Below are positions 1 through 10,919 of a stretch of DNA of 64,000 bases, piece after piece. Position 1 is the first letter of the stretch. The number at the start of each line of letters is the position of its first letter. Under the pieces are notes generated by a model. It saw only the letters and a program-made list of their open reading frames with translations. It ran no database searches and was not told the origin of the DNA. Position numbers and translations under genes: made by a program. Origin of the DNA: Polytrichum commune (Eukaryota > Streptophyta > Polytrichopsida > Polytrichales > Polytrichaceae); contig OX485806.1 of assembly GCA_950295325.1 (NCBI GenBank), positions 6,448,001 to 6,512,000 of the forward strand. The letters run 5' to 3'.

Positions 1-663
1 TTCAGAATTTATATATGAGGTTAACCCTAAGTGCTTATGAGAACATGGGGGTTTGAGCGCTTCCTAAGATGGTCTATAAACTAACAACTTTCAGAAAATT
101 TTAGGCATAATGCCCCTTTAACATATGTTGGGATTTTCTAACATAACGAATGATGGTGGCATGAGTATTATTCACTCTACCATAATGAATCGACATTTCA
201 GGTAGGCCATTAAGGTAACCTAGGGCCTACCTCTCCCCCTTTAGAAAGGGGGCTAAGCCTAGAGGCTTTGTAATGTTATAATTTGAGGATATCTTGAGAA
301 TTATTATAAAAGAGAAGTTGGGAGGCACCATCAAAGAATCACATCCATATGGTAAGAAATTTAATCAAACGATTTTGGTCACCTTCTAATGAATATTGAA
401 GTAAAAACTTTCAAAACTCATCAAAATCATATATCTTGATGTTTGATGAATTACTTGACATGCTCACTCAATATTGAAGATGCTTTGGATTTGTGGAATA
501 TAACATTACACAACCCCTTGGCTACATTTTGTGGGACCGTGTATCACATGAGCTGAATTATAATTCAATTTTGGAAGTCCTTGTGTACAAGTTGCATTCA
601 TGCTATGTATTGTGAACTTTTCAACAAGCATCCATAAATGATCAGACTTTGAAATGCGTCAGA
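1..663. other. AT-rich intergenic DNA, no gene seen
   Basis: No exon with recognisable coding content, no RNA gene and no clear repeat boundary was found here. Short reading frames have no recognisable domains and look like chance. Confidence 0.6.
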
Positions 664-1001
664 GGTTGAATAAATGATCAACAATTCAATAACAACACTT
701 GTGTTGCATTAGCAAATCCACGATGAAGCATCAACAAATATCTCATCCAAAATGGTACCTACCCTGTTTTAGTCATGGTTATCAAAAGTGATTGTTTTAT
801 GATCCCGTCAATGAATACACATGTCATCCCAATTGTGTTCACAACTAAGTATGGAACATAGTTAACAAACTTCAAAGATGCAATCCAATGTGTTCTAACA
901 TGTGTCTCAATAGTGTTTGTTCTTTGATTCCCATGGAACCACACATCAATCAAATATAGATGTCCTATTAAGAAAAATAACCAAATAACACCCACATACC
1001 T
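664..1001 (-). mobile_element. Copy 1 of ~375-bp long-TIR element (family P1)
   Basis: Read on the minus strand, it starts AGGTATGTGGGTGTTATTTG and continues with a body shared with the copies at 22,095, 48,377 and 51,225. Shared internal marks are CAAAGAACAAACAC near the start and GATTTGCTAATGCAACAC towards the other end. That far end is diverged, so the left boundary is approximate. There is no coding capacity, so this is a non-autonomous DNA element by structure. The superfamily is unknown because no convincing target duplication was found. Confidence 0.65.
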
Positions 1002-1030
1002 AAATGGAATCCTTGATGCCTCTCTACCCC

Positions 1031-1936
1031 TAGAGTAGAGGCACCCATAACATATCACTTAAGAGGTTCTATGCCAAATTTAGAGAAATATAAGACAATG
1101 CAAAAATTTCCCATGTAGGAAGACATAAATAAGGAGGATTGCAATTTTTTTTGGTATTTTCATTCCTTTAAATTGATATTTTTATGAATTTTTGAAGCCA
1201 AAAGTTGGCATGAACACATTACCAATGTATGGAGTATGCCATAACCGCTCATTTTGAGACAAATTCCTCCTCACTTTAGCACTAAAAATTGGGGATATGC
1301 GTCATGGCACTATCGATTCCTTGGTGATACCATAATCAAAGTTACAAACTTAGGGTTAGTTTCCATGTAGGCTGCTACACCTGCCAAATTCTAGTGGAAA
1401 TGTAGATACCGTCAAACCATGAAACATGGAACCTTATTTTAACCACATACGAAAAGAAATTACATAAATTATTTGCAACCTATTCGAAACTATGACACGC
1501 TATAGATTCCTGATGGGATCTTGATTGAGAATGGGAGCCTCTATTCTAGTTTGGGACACATCCAACAAAACCAAATGTGAGGATTGATGTATGTGATTTT
1601 GAGTCTTGCAAATTCCTAGATGTTGGATAAGTTTAGGTCAAGGCATCCATAGTCAACTAGGTCCATTTAACTGCTCACTAGGGTCATGCAATGCTGACAT
1701 AGATGAGATCTATAGTAGAGGCGCCTATTCATGATCATGACCCCATCACCAATCTATAGGGTACCAAAAATGCGATCAGTTTGGCACCAAAAGTGGCATC
1801 ACATATGTCTTGGTTTTGAGTGGTAAAGTGAGGAGGAATGAGCGGTTACAACGAGCAATTATGGCATACTCTAAACATTGGTAATATGTTTGGGCCAACT
1901 TTTGGCTTCAAAAATTCATAGTAATTCCAATTTAAG

Positions 1937-1971
<35 letters not shown>

Positions 1972-2086
1972 CAATCCTCCTTTTTTTTTTAATCTTCCTT
2001 GCATGGGAAAAATTTGCACTGCCTTATATTTCTCTAGATATGGCACAAAATCTCTTAAGTGATTGGTTATGGGTGCCTCTACTCTA
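1031..2086. mobile_element. Foldback element with ~250-bp inverted arms
   Basis: The left arm (about 1,031-1,281) and right arm (about 1,815-2,086) are inverted copies. Outer ends read TAGAGTAGAGGCACCCATAA and its complement, and shared inner blocks include GAGGATTGCAA, AAAGTTGGC and CCTCCTCACTTTA. The right arm carries an expanded (TA)n run at about 1,938-1,970 that the left arm lacks. The ~530-bp centre has no recognisable gene; it contains half of a smaller foldback at about 1,351-1,413 that also occurs at 58,901. The structure resembles a foldback or long-TIR transposon. No target duplication was seen. Confidence 0.7.
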
Positions 2087-2710
2087 TGTATTTTAGGCAA
2101 ACAAAGTAAAGTTTATGTGGTGACGACTTGAAATTGATTACCCCATAAGAGATTTGACAAATGTTATAACCAAGGAGTAGCATTGAGATGGCGGTTATGG
2201 GTTGACCTATAAATGGACTATGTGCAACCCTAAAATAAATGTACGAAATTTATAGCAATTTTCATATGCATGATTTTAAGAAGAAAACAATTGCATTCTC
2301 CTTAGAATTTGTTTCTCTTTGTAAGAAAAAAAAAATTAATCCCCCGCTATTACTCCTCCTAAATAAACATATGCAAACTCTCTTATTTTATTGGTTATAG
2401 ATGCCTCAGCCGTAATGCTTGGAAACAAACACTCAACCCATGACATCACTGAGATGCTGCCAGGTCATGAAAGTAGAAAGCCAACTTATGGGTGCCACGC
2501 GGTCATGGGCTCATCACGGCCATACGCCCTTCAAACCCCCCCCCCCCCCCCGCTCCCGGCATGCACGGCTCCTCCTGACTCTCAACACAACGCTATCCAC
2601 ATTGCCCTTCGTACCAGCTTCGTCTCTACCGGCCGCGCGATCAGGGAGATCGACGGCCAGAGATCGCTTTAGGGGATAAACGCCATAGCCACAGAGGGGG
2701 GAGGACGCCA
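2087..2710. other. Intergenic spacer upstream of thioredoxin m
   Basis: AT-rich DNA grading into a GC-rich proximal part from about 2,500. A run of 16 C occupies 2,536-2,551. The proximal region probably includes distal promoter sequence of the thioredoxin gene. No TATA box was identified with confidence. Confidence 0.4.
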
Positions 2711-2928
2711 TAGCCAAGGGGAGGGGAGGCTTGTATTCCGTTGCTCTCCCCGCGATCCCCCGGTCGCCGTTTTTGCCATAGACAGGTCGACCCACTGATT
2801 TGTGCCCTTGCCGAATTCCAATCGAGTTGTGGGTTTTGCCAATTCGAGTAAAGAATAGGGAGGGAGCGGGAGGCGGGAGAGAAAGAAAGAGAGATACAGG
2901 TACAAGGATTGAAGGTTTTGGGGTAGCG
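2711..2928 (+). promoter_or_regulatory. Proximal promoter / 5' leader of thioredoxin m (duplicated cassette)
   Basis: GC-rich, GA-rich segment directly before the thioredoxin start codon. It is nearly identical to 10,301-10,518 and clearly similar to the TOC75 leader (about 23,090-23,300 and 23,500-23,545). Shared blocks include CGATCC, GGTCGCCGTTTT, GTCGACCCA, a GAGAGAAAGAAAGA-type tract, GATACA and GAAGGTTTTGGGGTAGCGATG at the start codon. The transcription start cannot be placed from sequence. The purine tract just before the ATG suggests most of this is 5' UTR. Confidence 0.6.
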
Positions 2929-4959
2929 ATGGCAATGGTGGTGGATGCAGGCGTGGCGGGGGCGATGGCCGCCCCTAGCAGGCAGATTGCAGCTGTCGCC
3001 ACGGCTTCTTCGTCCAGCTCGCCGTGTGTCGTGGGCATGGGCATGCGCTCGTTGCCCGTTTGCCGTGGCCTCAGGAGGTTGAACTCGGGCGTGAAAGTTT
3101 CGTCGCGCGTCGCCGTGCGCTCTATGTCGTCGTCATCGTCATCCCGGGGCAACATCGTCTCCGAAGCCCAAGAAACCGTCACCGGAGGTATCATCTTGAT
3201 TCTTCACCCCTTGTCCTGAACCTACATCTCTCTTATATGAGGTTCTTTTGTGGTGCATTGTGACGCCATAGGAGTACCACGTCGTACCCTTGTTTCGAGT
3301 GTTGACAATCTTTGGAGATCCGGAAATCTCTGTTTCTGCGCACATTGTGCTCCTTCCCTTGTTTTCGGTTGTTGGATTTTTTGGAATACGAAATATAATT
3401 TTTTGGGGAATGTATGAATGTCTGGAGAGGTTATGTTCAGACGGGTTTTGGGTTCAATTGACGTTGTTTAGCATTAAATGGTTGGGTCTTGACATACCTG
3501 AGCATGTGGATTATGTGACTGTTGTTAGGTTCCCGAAGCTCCATGTGGTTGTTTGCCCACATTAATGTCAGTGCCCTTCCAACCTGGGTTCACCCTGTCA
3601 AATCATATACCAGGTTCAACGTGTAGTTGAAAGAACAAACTTGAGTTGGAGTTCTCACAGTGAAATTCGATGATATATGAGCTGTTTGTGATGAATGTAT
3701 GACCTAAGCATGTTATCAGAGGATGCTTCTTCTTCCTTCAAAGTGTACTGTGCGTTATACTCAGTACATTCTAAGAGGACAAGTTTTTTATCGTTTGAAC
3801 ACATGCCACCTCTTTAGTAAGTGTAAGTAGAACTGATCAATGTACATTTTGAGCAAGTTTGTATTCACACCAGCCAGTGCCAGTCACTTAGAATATTGGG
3901 AGTGGAAATGTGGAATTGGGGTTTCGTCAGCCGATTGATAGATTACCCTAGGTTTTTTAATCGATTCACACAAATCGTCATGTTTGTTATTTCTCTTGTT
4001 GTGCTGAGGGACTTGGTTGAGTTTTTAGTTAGATGAGAAGAAGCAACTCCTTGACTCCTGTATTGGGTATCTCGATTCCCTTTCTATGCTTCGGTCACAA
4101 GGATATCTCAGATTGCAATTTCCGTGTGCTGTTTTGTTTGAAAAGTGTGTAGTCAAGTAGTTTCTGACCATACTCATTAGAAGTTGGAAGACAAGATAAC
4201 CTCTTCAGAACAGTAAGCTACATGAATATGAATTACCTTCACACTGAAACTTTCACTTTAGCTGCAAATTCAGGAATTGAGGATGTGCATACTTCACCCT
4301 TTTGAGGTAGGTTGTGAAAGGATCAACTTTGTTAATTCTTTTCTGGTCTTTGAATTTGTGAGGGTTGGTCAAATTCATCCGATAACTCTGTAGCTAGCTG
4401 AAGTATCATAGAAGCGCATATGCAACCTTTCCCAGTGTTATATGACCTTATAGGCCATAGTTCCAGCCCCACACGTAGTGTTGAGCCTCTGCATGGAATA
4501 TTACTTTTCTAATGCGGTTCCATGTTTTTGTTAGATTATAAACCAGTTACTTGTTTAAATTATTGATCTCACATGCACTTAGTTGGAAGAGAATCAAGCA
4601 TGATTTGTTCTGACATTATGTTTTGTGTGCCTGCAGTAGCAGGTGTTGTAGATGAATCTTCATGGGCAAATCTTGTCCTAGAGAGTGACATCCCTGTCCT
4701 GGTAGACTTCTGGGCCCCTTGGTGCGGACCCTGCCGGATGATTGCACCCCTTATTGATGAGCTTGCAAAGCAGTATGCTGGCAAGGTTAGGTGTTTAAAA
4801 CTTAACACAGACGAGAGTGCTGGGATTGCCACGGAATATGGCATCCGTAGTATCCCAACTGTTATGATCTTCAAAGGTGGAGACAAAAAAGATACTGTCA
4901 TTGGTGCAGTGCCCAAGTCTACATTGACAACAACTCTTGAGAAGTACTTGGATTGGTGA
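2929..4959 (+). CDS. Thioredoxin m-type, chloroplast precursor
   Basis: Stromal disulfide reductase of the ferredoxin-thioredoxin system, which regulates photosynthetic enzymes by reducing target cystines. Two exons: 2,929-3,187 (transit peptide, 86 codons plus one base, phase 1) and 4,637-4,959. The product is about 193 residues, usual for an m-type precursor. Exon 1 has few acidic residues, is rich in Ser, Ala and Arg, and ends with the SEAQET-TG type motif seen at the mature N terminus of m-type thioredoxins. Exon 2 encodes the thioredoxin fold with [10 protein letters not shown] (cysteines near residues 116 and 119), the conserved KLNTDES and the cis-proline block IRSIPT. The acceptor is tandem (AG at 4,636 or 4,642); both are in frame and differ by two residues. 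The start chosen is the first ATG and matches the start of the TOC75 homologue of this exon. Exon 1 is shared with TOC75. Family assignment is firm; the exact isoform number is not. Confidence 0.93.
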
Positions 4960-7378
4960 GTACAGAAAAAGGGTTGAGCAGAGTTTTATGGAAATCTTGG
5001 TGGGTCTTGTCTCTAACTTAGTGATTCTTTATAACCCAATGTTCCTTTTATTTTGGTGATCAAAACTGCCTTTGCTTTGTAGATGTTCCATGAAAGTTTG
5101 TTGCACATGTGTATGGGTCATGTAGATGTGAATAGCTGTTGCCACTTGTATGGGACTCTTTATTGTTCATTGGTGTTCGTGGCACTGCTGTTGAAAATGG
5201 TCTACTCGTAATGTCAACCATCTTGTGTGCTTCTGTTCTCTGGTGCTCTGAGAGGGTGCTACAGATAGTGTTATATGGTTTTACTATGCAGACATTTTTT
5301 CTATCATTTAGCCTGTAATGGCATGAAACTTCATTGGATTAGAGATTTTCAGCGGAGCTGATATTTCCTGAAGCTGTTCTTATTAGTACTGATTTGTGTG
5401 AGTAAAGATATTGATATGAATGGAAGTTGTGTATATCAGATTGGAGGTTTGGAAGCCACTTCAAAAAAGTGCTGGAGAGCTTCAGAGGGCCCTGGCTCCA
5501 TAGCTGGGGCTGTGTAGGTAGGCCTTAATGTTAAAAAAATGTACCCCTCTTATGGAGTTTCCAGTGGCCCAAATTTGTCCTTGAGGCTAAATCTTTAGAG
5601 GAGCACTAGTTATACCTGTATGGTACAAGAAAGCCCGTGAATTTTTGTATCTTTGCTTTTAAGATAATTTCTTGCTGAACAAGCCACAAGGAAGTTTTGC
5701 ACTTGTCCTGGTTTCAGATGTTTGAAGTTGGATTTGATTTGCTAGAGTCAGCAGGTGTACTTCTCATTACTGTGAGTCTGTCACATGTGAAAGAGAAAAA
5801 TCTTTGTTATATTTGGGTGACTGGTTGTATATTATCAGGGGTGACAGGCTTGGATGATTTCTTGAACTCGTGAATTCTCAAAGGTCTCCCTTCTTTTGTT
5901 CTGTTTGCACCTGAGGTACAGGAGTCTGCTGGAAGCCCAACTTCTATGGGGGTTACTGATTTATCAATTTGTCTCTCAAACCACCCTCTACAATTTATAT
6001 CAGTGGAAACCAGGAATTGTTTTGAAATGTATGTGTTTCACATCCTTCCATGTTGTGAACTTGAAAACATTGAAGGCGTACCAGTACATTTTTGATGGAC
6101 TCTAGCAAGAAACAATTGGACTGGTATATGCCTTGTTCATAACTTCATGGGATGGTGCAGAAATTCACATCTAAAAGCGCATAACCAGGAATGTTTGTGT
6201 CCATCTTTTTAAAGGAATTTTGAGTACACATTAAATGGATTTGTTTCAGAATTGCAGATGTTGTCCTGTGACCTTAACTATTCTGTAATGCATGGTTAAT
6301 TCTGGGTTGCTTAAGTTCAACGTCTTACATATGTTATAATTGCTCATGGTGTCCTCTGAATGTAAATCTCCTATTACACCACAATCTGCAATATCATGTT
6401 CTCTTCACACAGTGCTAAAAATTACCCAGGAGGAGCAACTGACCTTTAGGTTAAAACTGCTGTGCTATTCTAAATATATTAGTAAAGTTCCTAACTGTTG
6501 TGGGCAGCGAAATTCACACACTGTTAAATTAAATTAGCTAAGCTACATGCCCCAAATCACTGGGCAGTACATAGAGGTTGTGAGCACAAGTAGTGAAACA
6601 CTTTTAACTAATCTACAAAGTTGAATGCATCGTTCAGGATTTTAAGTGTGTAGTGGTTTTCAGACCCTGCGTCAGAAATCAAATTGCTTTGATTTCTCTC
6701 TTGTCTTTTACAGGCAGAGCTGGGAAGAGTTTCTTGACTCATGGAATCATAAAGACTATCTACAATGAAGAAAGACATGCCCACCTGCTGAGCCTAATGA
6801 AGATAAGCTATATTTTTTATCATGTGCACATATTTGTACAAAGGATTCAGTGAAATTCAATAGCAGCCTTTCTTTCATGTCCAAGTCTTGTTAGATAGCT
6901 TGCTTTCTTTCTTTCTTCCTTTCTTTTTTTCGATACATGAGACATTTCATAGGATACATGGTACACAAGACACCACAAAATTTATAAGCCTGGGTGCTGC
7001 GCAATGTATTGTATGCGGGCCTACTGTGGAGCTGGAAGTGCCCACAGACACTTATGGCTGGGAATTGTCTCATTCAGTTAGCAATGACATGTCGCAAACT
7101 GAGATGCAAATGCTGTGACACTTGCACAAAGCTAAGTGGACTTGTTATTCACTTTGACCTCTTACAGCTTTTGCATCTCAATTCCATTTCTGTAATACTT
7201 GCACAAATCCGCGCATGTGGAAGCCGAGCATGATCCAACGGCCGTGGTTGTGCGCATTGTATTGACGCACTTGTTGTTAAGAGCAACAACAGAGGGTTCA
7301 AGGAATATCGTGGGAAGAGCGCATGAGATGCAAAGCATGCTCTTGGTAGTGCAGAATTGTGGTAGGGTGAGTTGCGGC
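4960..7378 (+). other. 3' flank of thioredoxin m and intergenic DNA
   Basis: The first few hundred bases are T-rich and probably contain the thioredoxin 3' UTR; no single polyadenylation signal could be chosen. Beyond about 5,500 there is no recognised gene, RNA or repeat. Short reading frames lack domains. Confidence 0.5.
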
Positions 7379-7563
7379 CACCACTCTATTTGGGCAACAA
7401 CTTTATTTGAAGGCCAAATGTCTGAGAACAACATTCCCATCCCAGTGTGATCAGACCATCATATTCATATCCTTGGCCTATTCCATTGGTGTAGCACATG
7501 TGGTCGTGCTCTCATGTCAAGAGCGAAGTTGATTGTAACATTGACAACCTAAGAGTCTACATA
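7379..7563 (+). repeat. Direct repeat, copy 1 (~185 bp)
   Basis: This segment recurs in direct orientation at 8,785-8,971, about 1.4 kb downstream, at roughly 85% similarity by eye. Shared stretches include TCTGAGAACAACATTCCCAT, ATCATATTCATATCCTTGGC and GATTGTAACATTGACAAC. Sequence between the copies is not recognisable as a retrotransposon interior. Confidence 0.75.
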
Positions 7564-8784
7564 GTCGGCATTGACATGCCGCTCGCCGCAATCCAACCTT
7601 CCCATTGGCTCTCAACAACCCTGATACATCCAACATTATCAACCTTCCTTACATCTACCCAATGCCCCAACACCCCACCTATCATATTGCATGGATGATT
7701 GAAAGTTTCCTGCCTTAACAGATAGATAAAACATCAACTATCTCATCCATTATCAAATAAATATCCAATATACTTTCATATTGCATAATTGGGTTTCTGA
7801 TTTTGCAGATTTCTTGCTTAAATTTGGATGAAATATATCATCCTTCAAAAAACTACAAACCCAGAAACACTTCTTTATCCCTCCTAAATCAACTTCAAAC
7901 TCGTATTGTCAATGCCGATAAGGTTGAAAAGCATGGCATTCATCCAGGCCACATGAATTCTCTAAGTTTTTTTTTGGATTTCCATTTGAAGGTAGGGGTT
8001 GAGAAATAGGAACAGAAGATACATACACATATCTGTTAGAGATTAAGCAAGAGGTGAATGTACAAAAATCTGCAATTCAGATGCATTGAATCCTCAGCCA
8101 ATGGAGAAACGTCGAATTTGCAAGAATCTCACACACTTCAGGTCAAGTCATAAATTTCTGATCAAAATTGTTGAGCATTAGCTCTTTATTTCATTGGAGG
8201 TATTGCCTCAGACAACACAAAAAATTCAATACAAAGGGGTTTGGCTCTTAATCAAGGCCATCCCAAAATCAACAAAATCATCTCACCAATTATAAGAATC
8301 AACCTATTGAAGGCCCATCATTTGGCACATCATATTGGGATCGTAGAGAGTAAAATGAAATTTGTCATTTGACATAAAAATTTGAGGTCCTGTAGAAGTA
8401 GGCACTCCCCTTGGCACTTAGTCATTGAAGCAATTCATGGCCTGAAGAGGAACAAAATTTACAAATCCCGCCATTTATGGTTGAGCTTGCACTCGGAACC
8501 GTAGGTTGTGGAACTATCCCCGCAAATAAACTTGCAGAATTTGGAATCACCAGAGGAACATAAACTCTAACTGTTTCAACAAGGACATGGTTGGATTTCT
8601 AAAGTTTCTTATCATACAACTCTACACTCACCAAGTTCTCCAAGATTGTTGAATTCGAAAAATTAGTGTCATAGTTCCTTGCATCCAACTTCGAACCCCA
8701 ATCGCACTGTTGATCCCATAAGTGACCTTCTTCCCTCAAAGTTTTTCATAGGTGAAAGATCGATTACATGCTTATCTCCAATAT
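7564..8784. other. Spacer between the two direct repeats, no gene seen
   Basis: AT-rich DNA without recognisable protein domains, primer-binding site or polypurine tract. If the flanking repeats were LTRs this would be the interior, but nothing seen supports that. Confidence 0.4.
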
Positions 8785-8971
8785 CTTACACTCTATTCGG
8801 GCAACAACTCTACTCGAAGGTCAAACGTCTGAGAACAACATTCCCATCCCAATGTGACTGAACGATCATATTCATATCCTTGGCCTATTTCATTGGTGTA
8901 ATACATGTGGTCATGCTCTCATGTCACGAACAAAGCTGATTGTAACATTGACAACTCAAGAGTCTACATAT
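8785..8971 (+). repeat. Direct repeat, copy 2 (~185 bp)
   Basis: Partner of 7,379-7,563, same orientation, with scattered substitutions and no large indel. Both copies end near the AGAGTCTACATA block. Confidence 0.75.
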
Positions 8972-9887
8972 GACACCTCCAACTGTCTTGACCTCCGCCC
9001 TCTTAACCTAGCTTCTCACATTACTAACTTCCCTCCCCACTGTCCAATTTGTCATCCAAGGAAAGAGATTGTCCCATTTGACGCAAGATGTGCAAGATTT
9101 AGGCTGAAGATTTGCATCCTGGGTTTTCTTCTTTTTTTGGTTCTCCACGAGGATTATACCTTGTAGAGGGTAAGTGCTCTAGTAGTTGAACAAATCTTAT
9201 GATACCTCCAAATGTTTTAACCTAGCCTGCACGAATGCATCTCAAAGCTGAAAAACCACTGAGACTCCAAGTCTAAAGAGATGCTCTGACACAAGAATAG
9301 CAACCTACTGGGCCTCTTGAGAAGCAATGACCATACGTCGAACTTGTTCCTACTGGTGTGGCCTCGCCATTGGCTGGGAATGAGCGCCCTGGGAACCGTC
9401 CAATTAAGTAGTCGGCTAATCGCACGCGTCCATTCAGAAATATAAGAATATCCTCCCTGAGAGAGAGCGTCAACTAAGGCCGTCGATGCGGAAAATTGAG
9501 AGATCTGGACCGTTGGACGTGGAAAGAAGCAATGGGGATGGAAAGAAGTGGGAAGAAGGTGGTGGTACCGTGGCCCGGGGGCGGAGTGGCATCTCGCCAG
9601 AATCATGCGATGCTTGGAGTGGAGCCCTGACAATGGCGAGTTGACGTAGACGCCAAAAGCCGTTGCCACGACTCGGCGACGCCTTTGGCGTGTAATTTCC
9701 GGCCAAAATTGTTTCGAAATTGGTGCAGAATTGGCCGAGTTTGAAGCAATTGGAGAGAATCGGAGGCTTTCGGAGGAGTATTGTGCTCGTTTTGTAGCGA
9801 TCGATCGTGACTTCGAGGTAAGAAGAACGAATTAAGCCCACACCAATACTCCTTGTGAGAGTATCTGAGAGTATATTCATTCATTCC
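8972..9887. other. Intergenic DNA with a GC-richer stretch
   Basis: From about 9,380 to 9,700 base composition rises and resembles the promoter/leader regions elsewhere in this window, for example a GGACCGTTGGACGTGG block near 9,510. It could be the remnant promoter of a gene displaced by later rearrangement. No exon was recognised. Confidence 0.35.
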
Positions 9888-10298
9888 TTGCAAAGTAGGA
9901 AGAAGAAGACTAAGTGAGCCTTTGATTGTGTTTAGAGTCCTTAAAAAAAATTGTTTGGAGAATTATGACTATTGACGGTGGCAAGAACAATCTCGAAAAG
10001 AATTATTGAAGTGGTATCTATTCAGCTTCAATTTCTTTCTCTATGCATCGGCAAAGCAGGAAGAAGAAGACTCGGTGAGCTTCAAATTTGTTAAGAGTGC
10101 TTTGAAGAATTGTTTGAAGTGCTGTTAGAATTGACGGTGGCAAGAACAGTCTCAAGAATAACTATTGAAGTGGGATGACCTTTTGCGACTATTCGGCTTG
10201 AAATGATTTTTTTTATGCATCAGCAAAGTAGGAAGAAGAAGACTAGGTGAACTTCAAATATGTTTGGAGTTTTTGAAGATTTGTTTGGAGAGCTGTGA
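9888..10298 (+). repeat. Tandem repeat, ~165-bp unit, 2.5 copies
   Basis: Units begin near 9,891, 10,052 and 10,225 with AAGTAGGAAGAAGAAGAC or a one-base variant. They share TTGACGGTGGCAAGAACA and TATTGAAGTGG. The third unit breaks off at about 10,298, exactly where the duplicated thioredoxin leader begins, so the repeat lies at a rearrangement junction. Confidence 0.8.
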
Positions 10299-10919
10299 GT
10301 ATAGCCAAGGGGAGGGGAGGCTTGTATTCCGTTGCTCTCCCCACGATCCCCCGGTCGCCGTTTTTGCCATAGACAAGTCGACCCACTGATTCTGCCCTTG
10401 CCGAATTCCAATCGAATTGTGGGTTTTGCCAATTCGAGTAAAGAATAGGGAGGGAGCGAGAGGCGGGAGAGAAAGAAAGAAAGATACAGACACAGGGATG
10501 GAAGGTTTTGGGGTAGCGATGGCGATGGTGGTGGATGCAGGCGTGGCGGGGGCGATGGCCGCCCCGAGCAGGCAGATTGCAGCTGTCGCCCATTGAACGG
10601 GGAGAACCGGCTGCTACTTTCAGATGAACCGGTTGAGTTTGAGAAATAACTGGTTGAAGTTCAAGACTTCAGGAAATTAACCGGTCACTTTAGAGGAATC
10701 TATAGAATATACCCCAATTTAATGAAGAACAATCGAAAGATGTCAATATGTAACCGGTTGGATTTGGAAACACTCGGACCTCAACCGGATATGCACAAAT
10801 CTTTCCCCGAACACTGTTGTCGCCACGGCTTCTTCGTCTAGCTCGCCGTGCGTCGTGGGCATGCGCTCGTTGCCCGTCTGCCGTGGCCTCAGGAGGTTGA
10901 ACTCGGGCGTGAAAGTTTC
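10299..10919 (+). pseudogene. Truncated duplicate of thioredoxin m leader and transit-peptide exon
   Basis: Nearly identical copy of 2,711-3,101, from the AAGGGGAGGGGAGGC block in the leader through the GTGAAAGTTTC block in exon 1. The copied start codon is at 10,519. The frame runs 24 codons like the thioredoxin transit peptide, then meets a TGA at 10,594 inside an inserted MITE (10,591-10,816). A 6-bp deletion also distinguishes it from the source. The copy stops mid-exon at 10,919, so the SEAQET motif, splice donor and thioredoxin domain are missing. It cannot encode a thioredoxin, but its promoter and leader are intact and point towards the NYN-LOTUS gene, so it may act as a promoter or short upstream reading frame. 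Confidence 0.85.
10591..10816 (+). mobile_element. hAT-like MITE (family H), copy 1, 226 bp
   Basis: Inserted in the duplicated thioredoxin exon. Ends read CATTGAACGGGGA and, on the other strand, CAGTGTTCGGGGA, giving 13-bp imperfect terminal inverted repeats of the hAT type (CA-N-TG start). It is flanked by 8-bp target duplications with one mismatch (10,583-10,590 CTGTCGCC; 10,817-10,824 TTGTCGCC). The unoccupied target is seen in the parent gene at 3,000/3,001. The body is rich in AACCGGTT-type motifs and has no coding capacity. Related copies are at 22,345 and 52,654. Confidence 0.9.

Noticed and set aside
2514-3194. Long minus-strand open frame of 226 codons across thioredoxin exon 1
   Set aside because: It is antisense to the GC-rich transit-peptide exon and leader; composition bias alone explains it and no domain is visible.
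7379-8971. LTR retrotransposon
   Set aside because: Direct repeats are only about 185 bp, and no primer-binding site, polypurine tract, gag or pol homology was seen.
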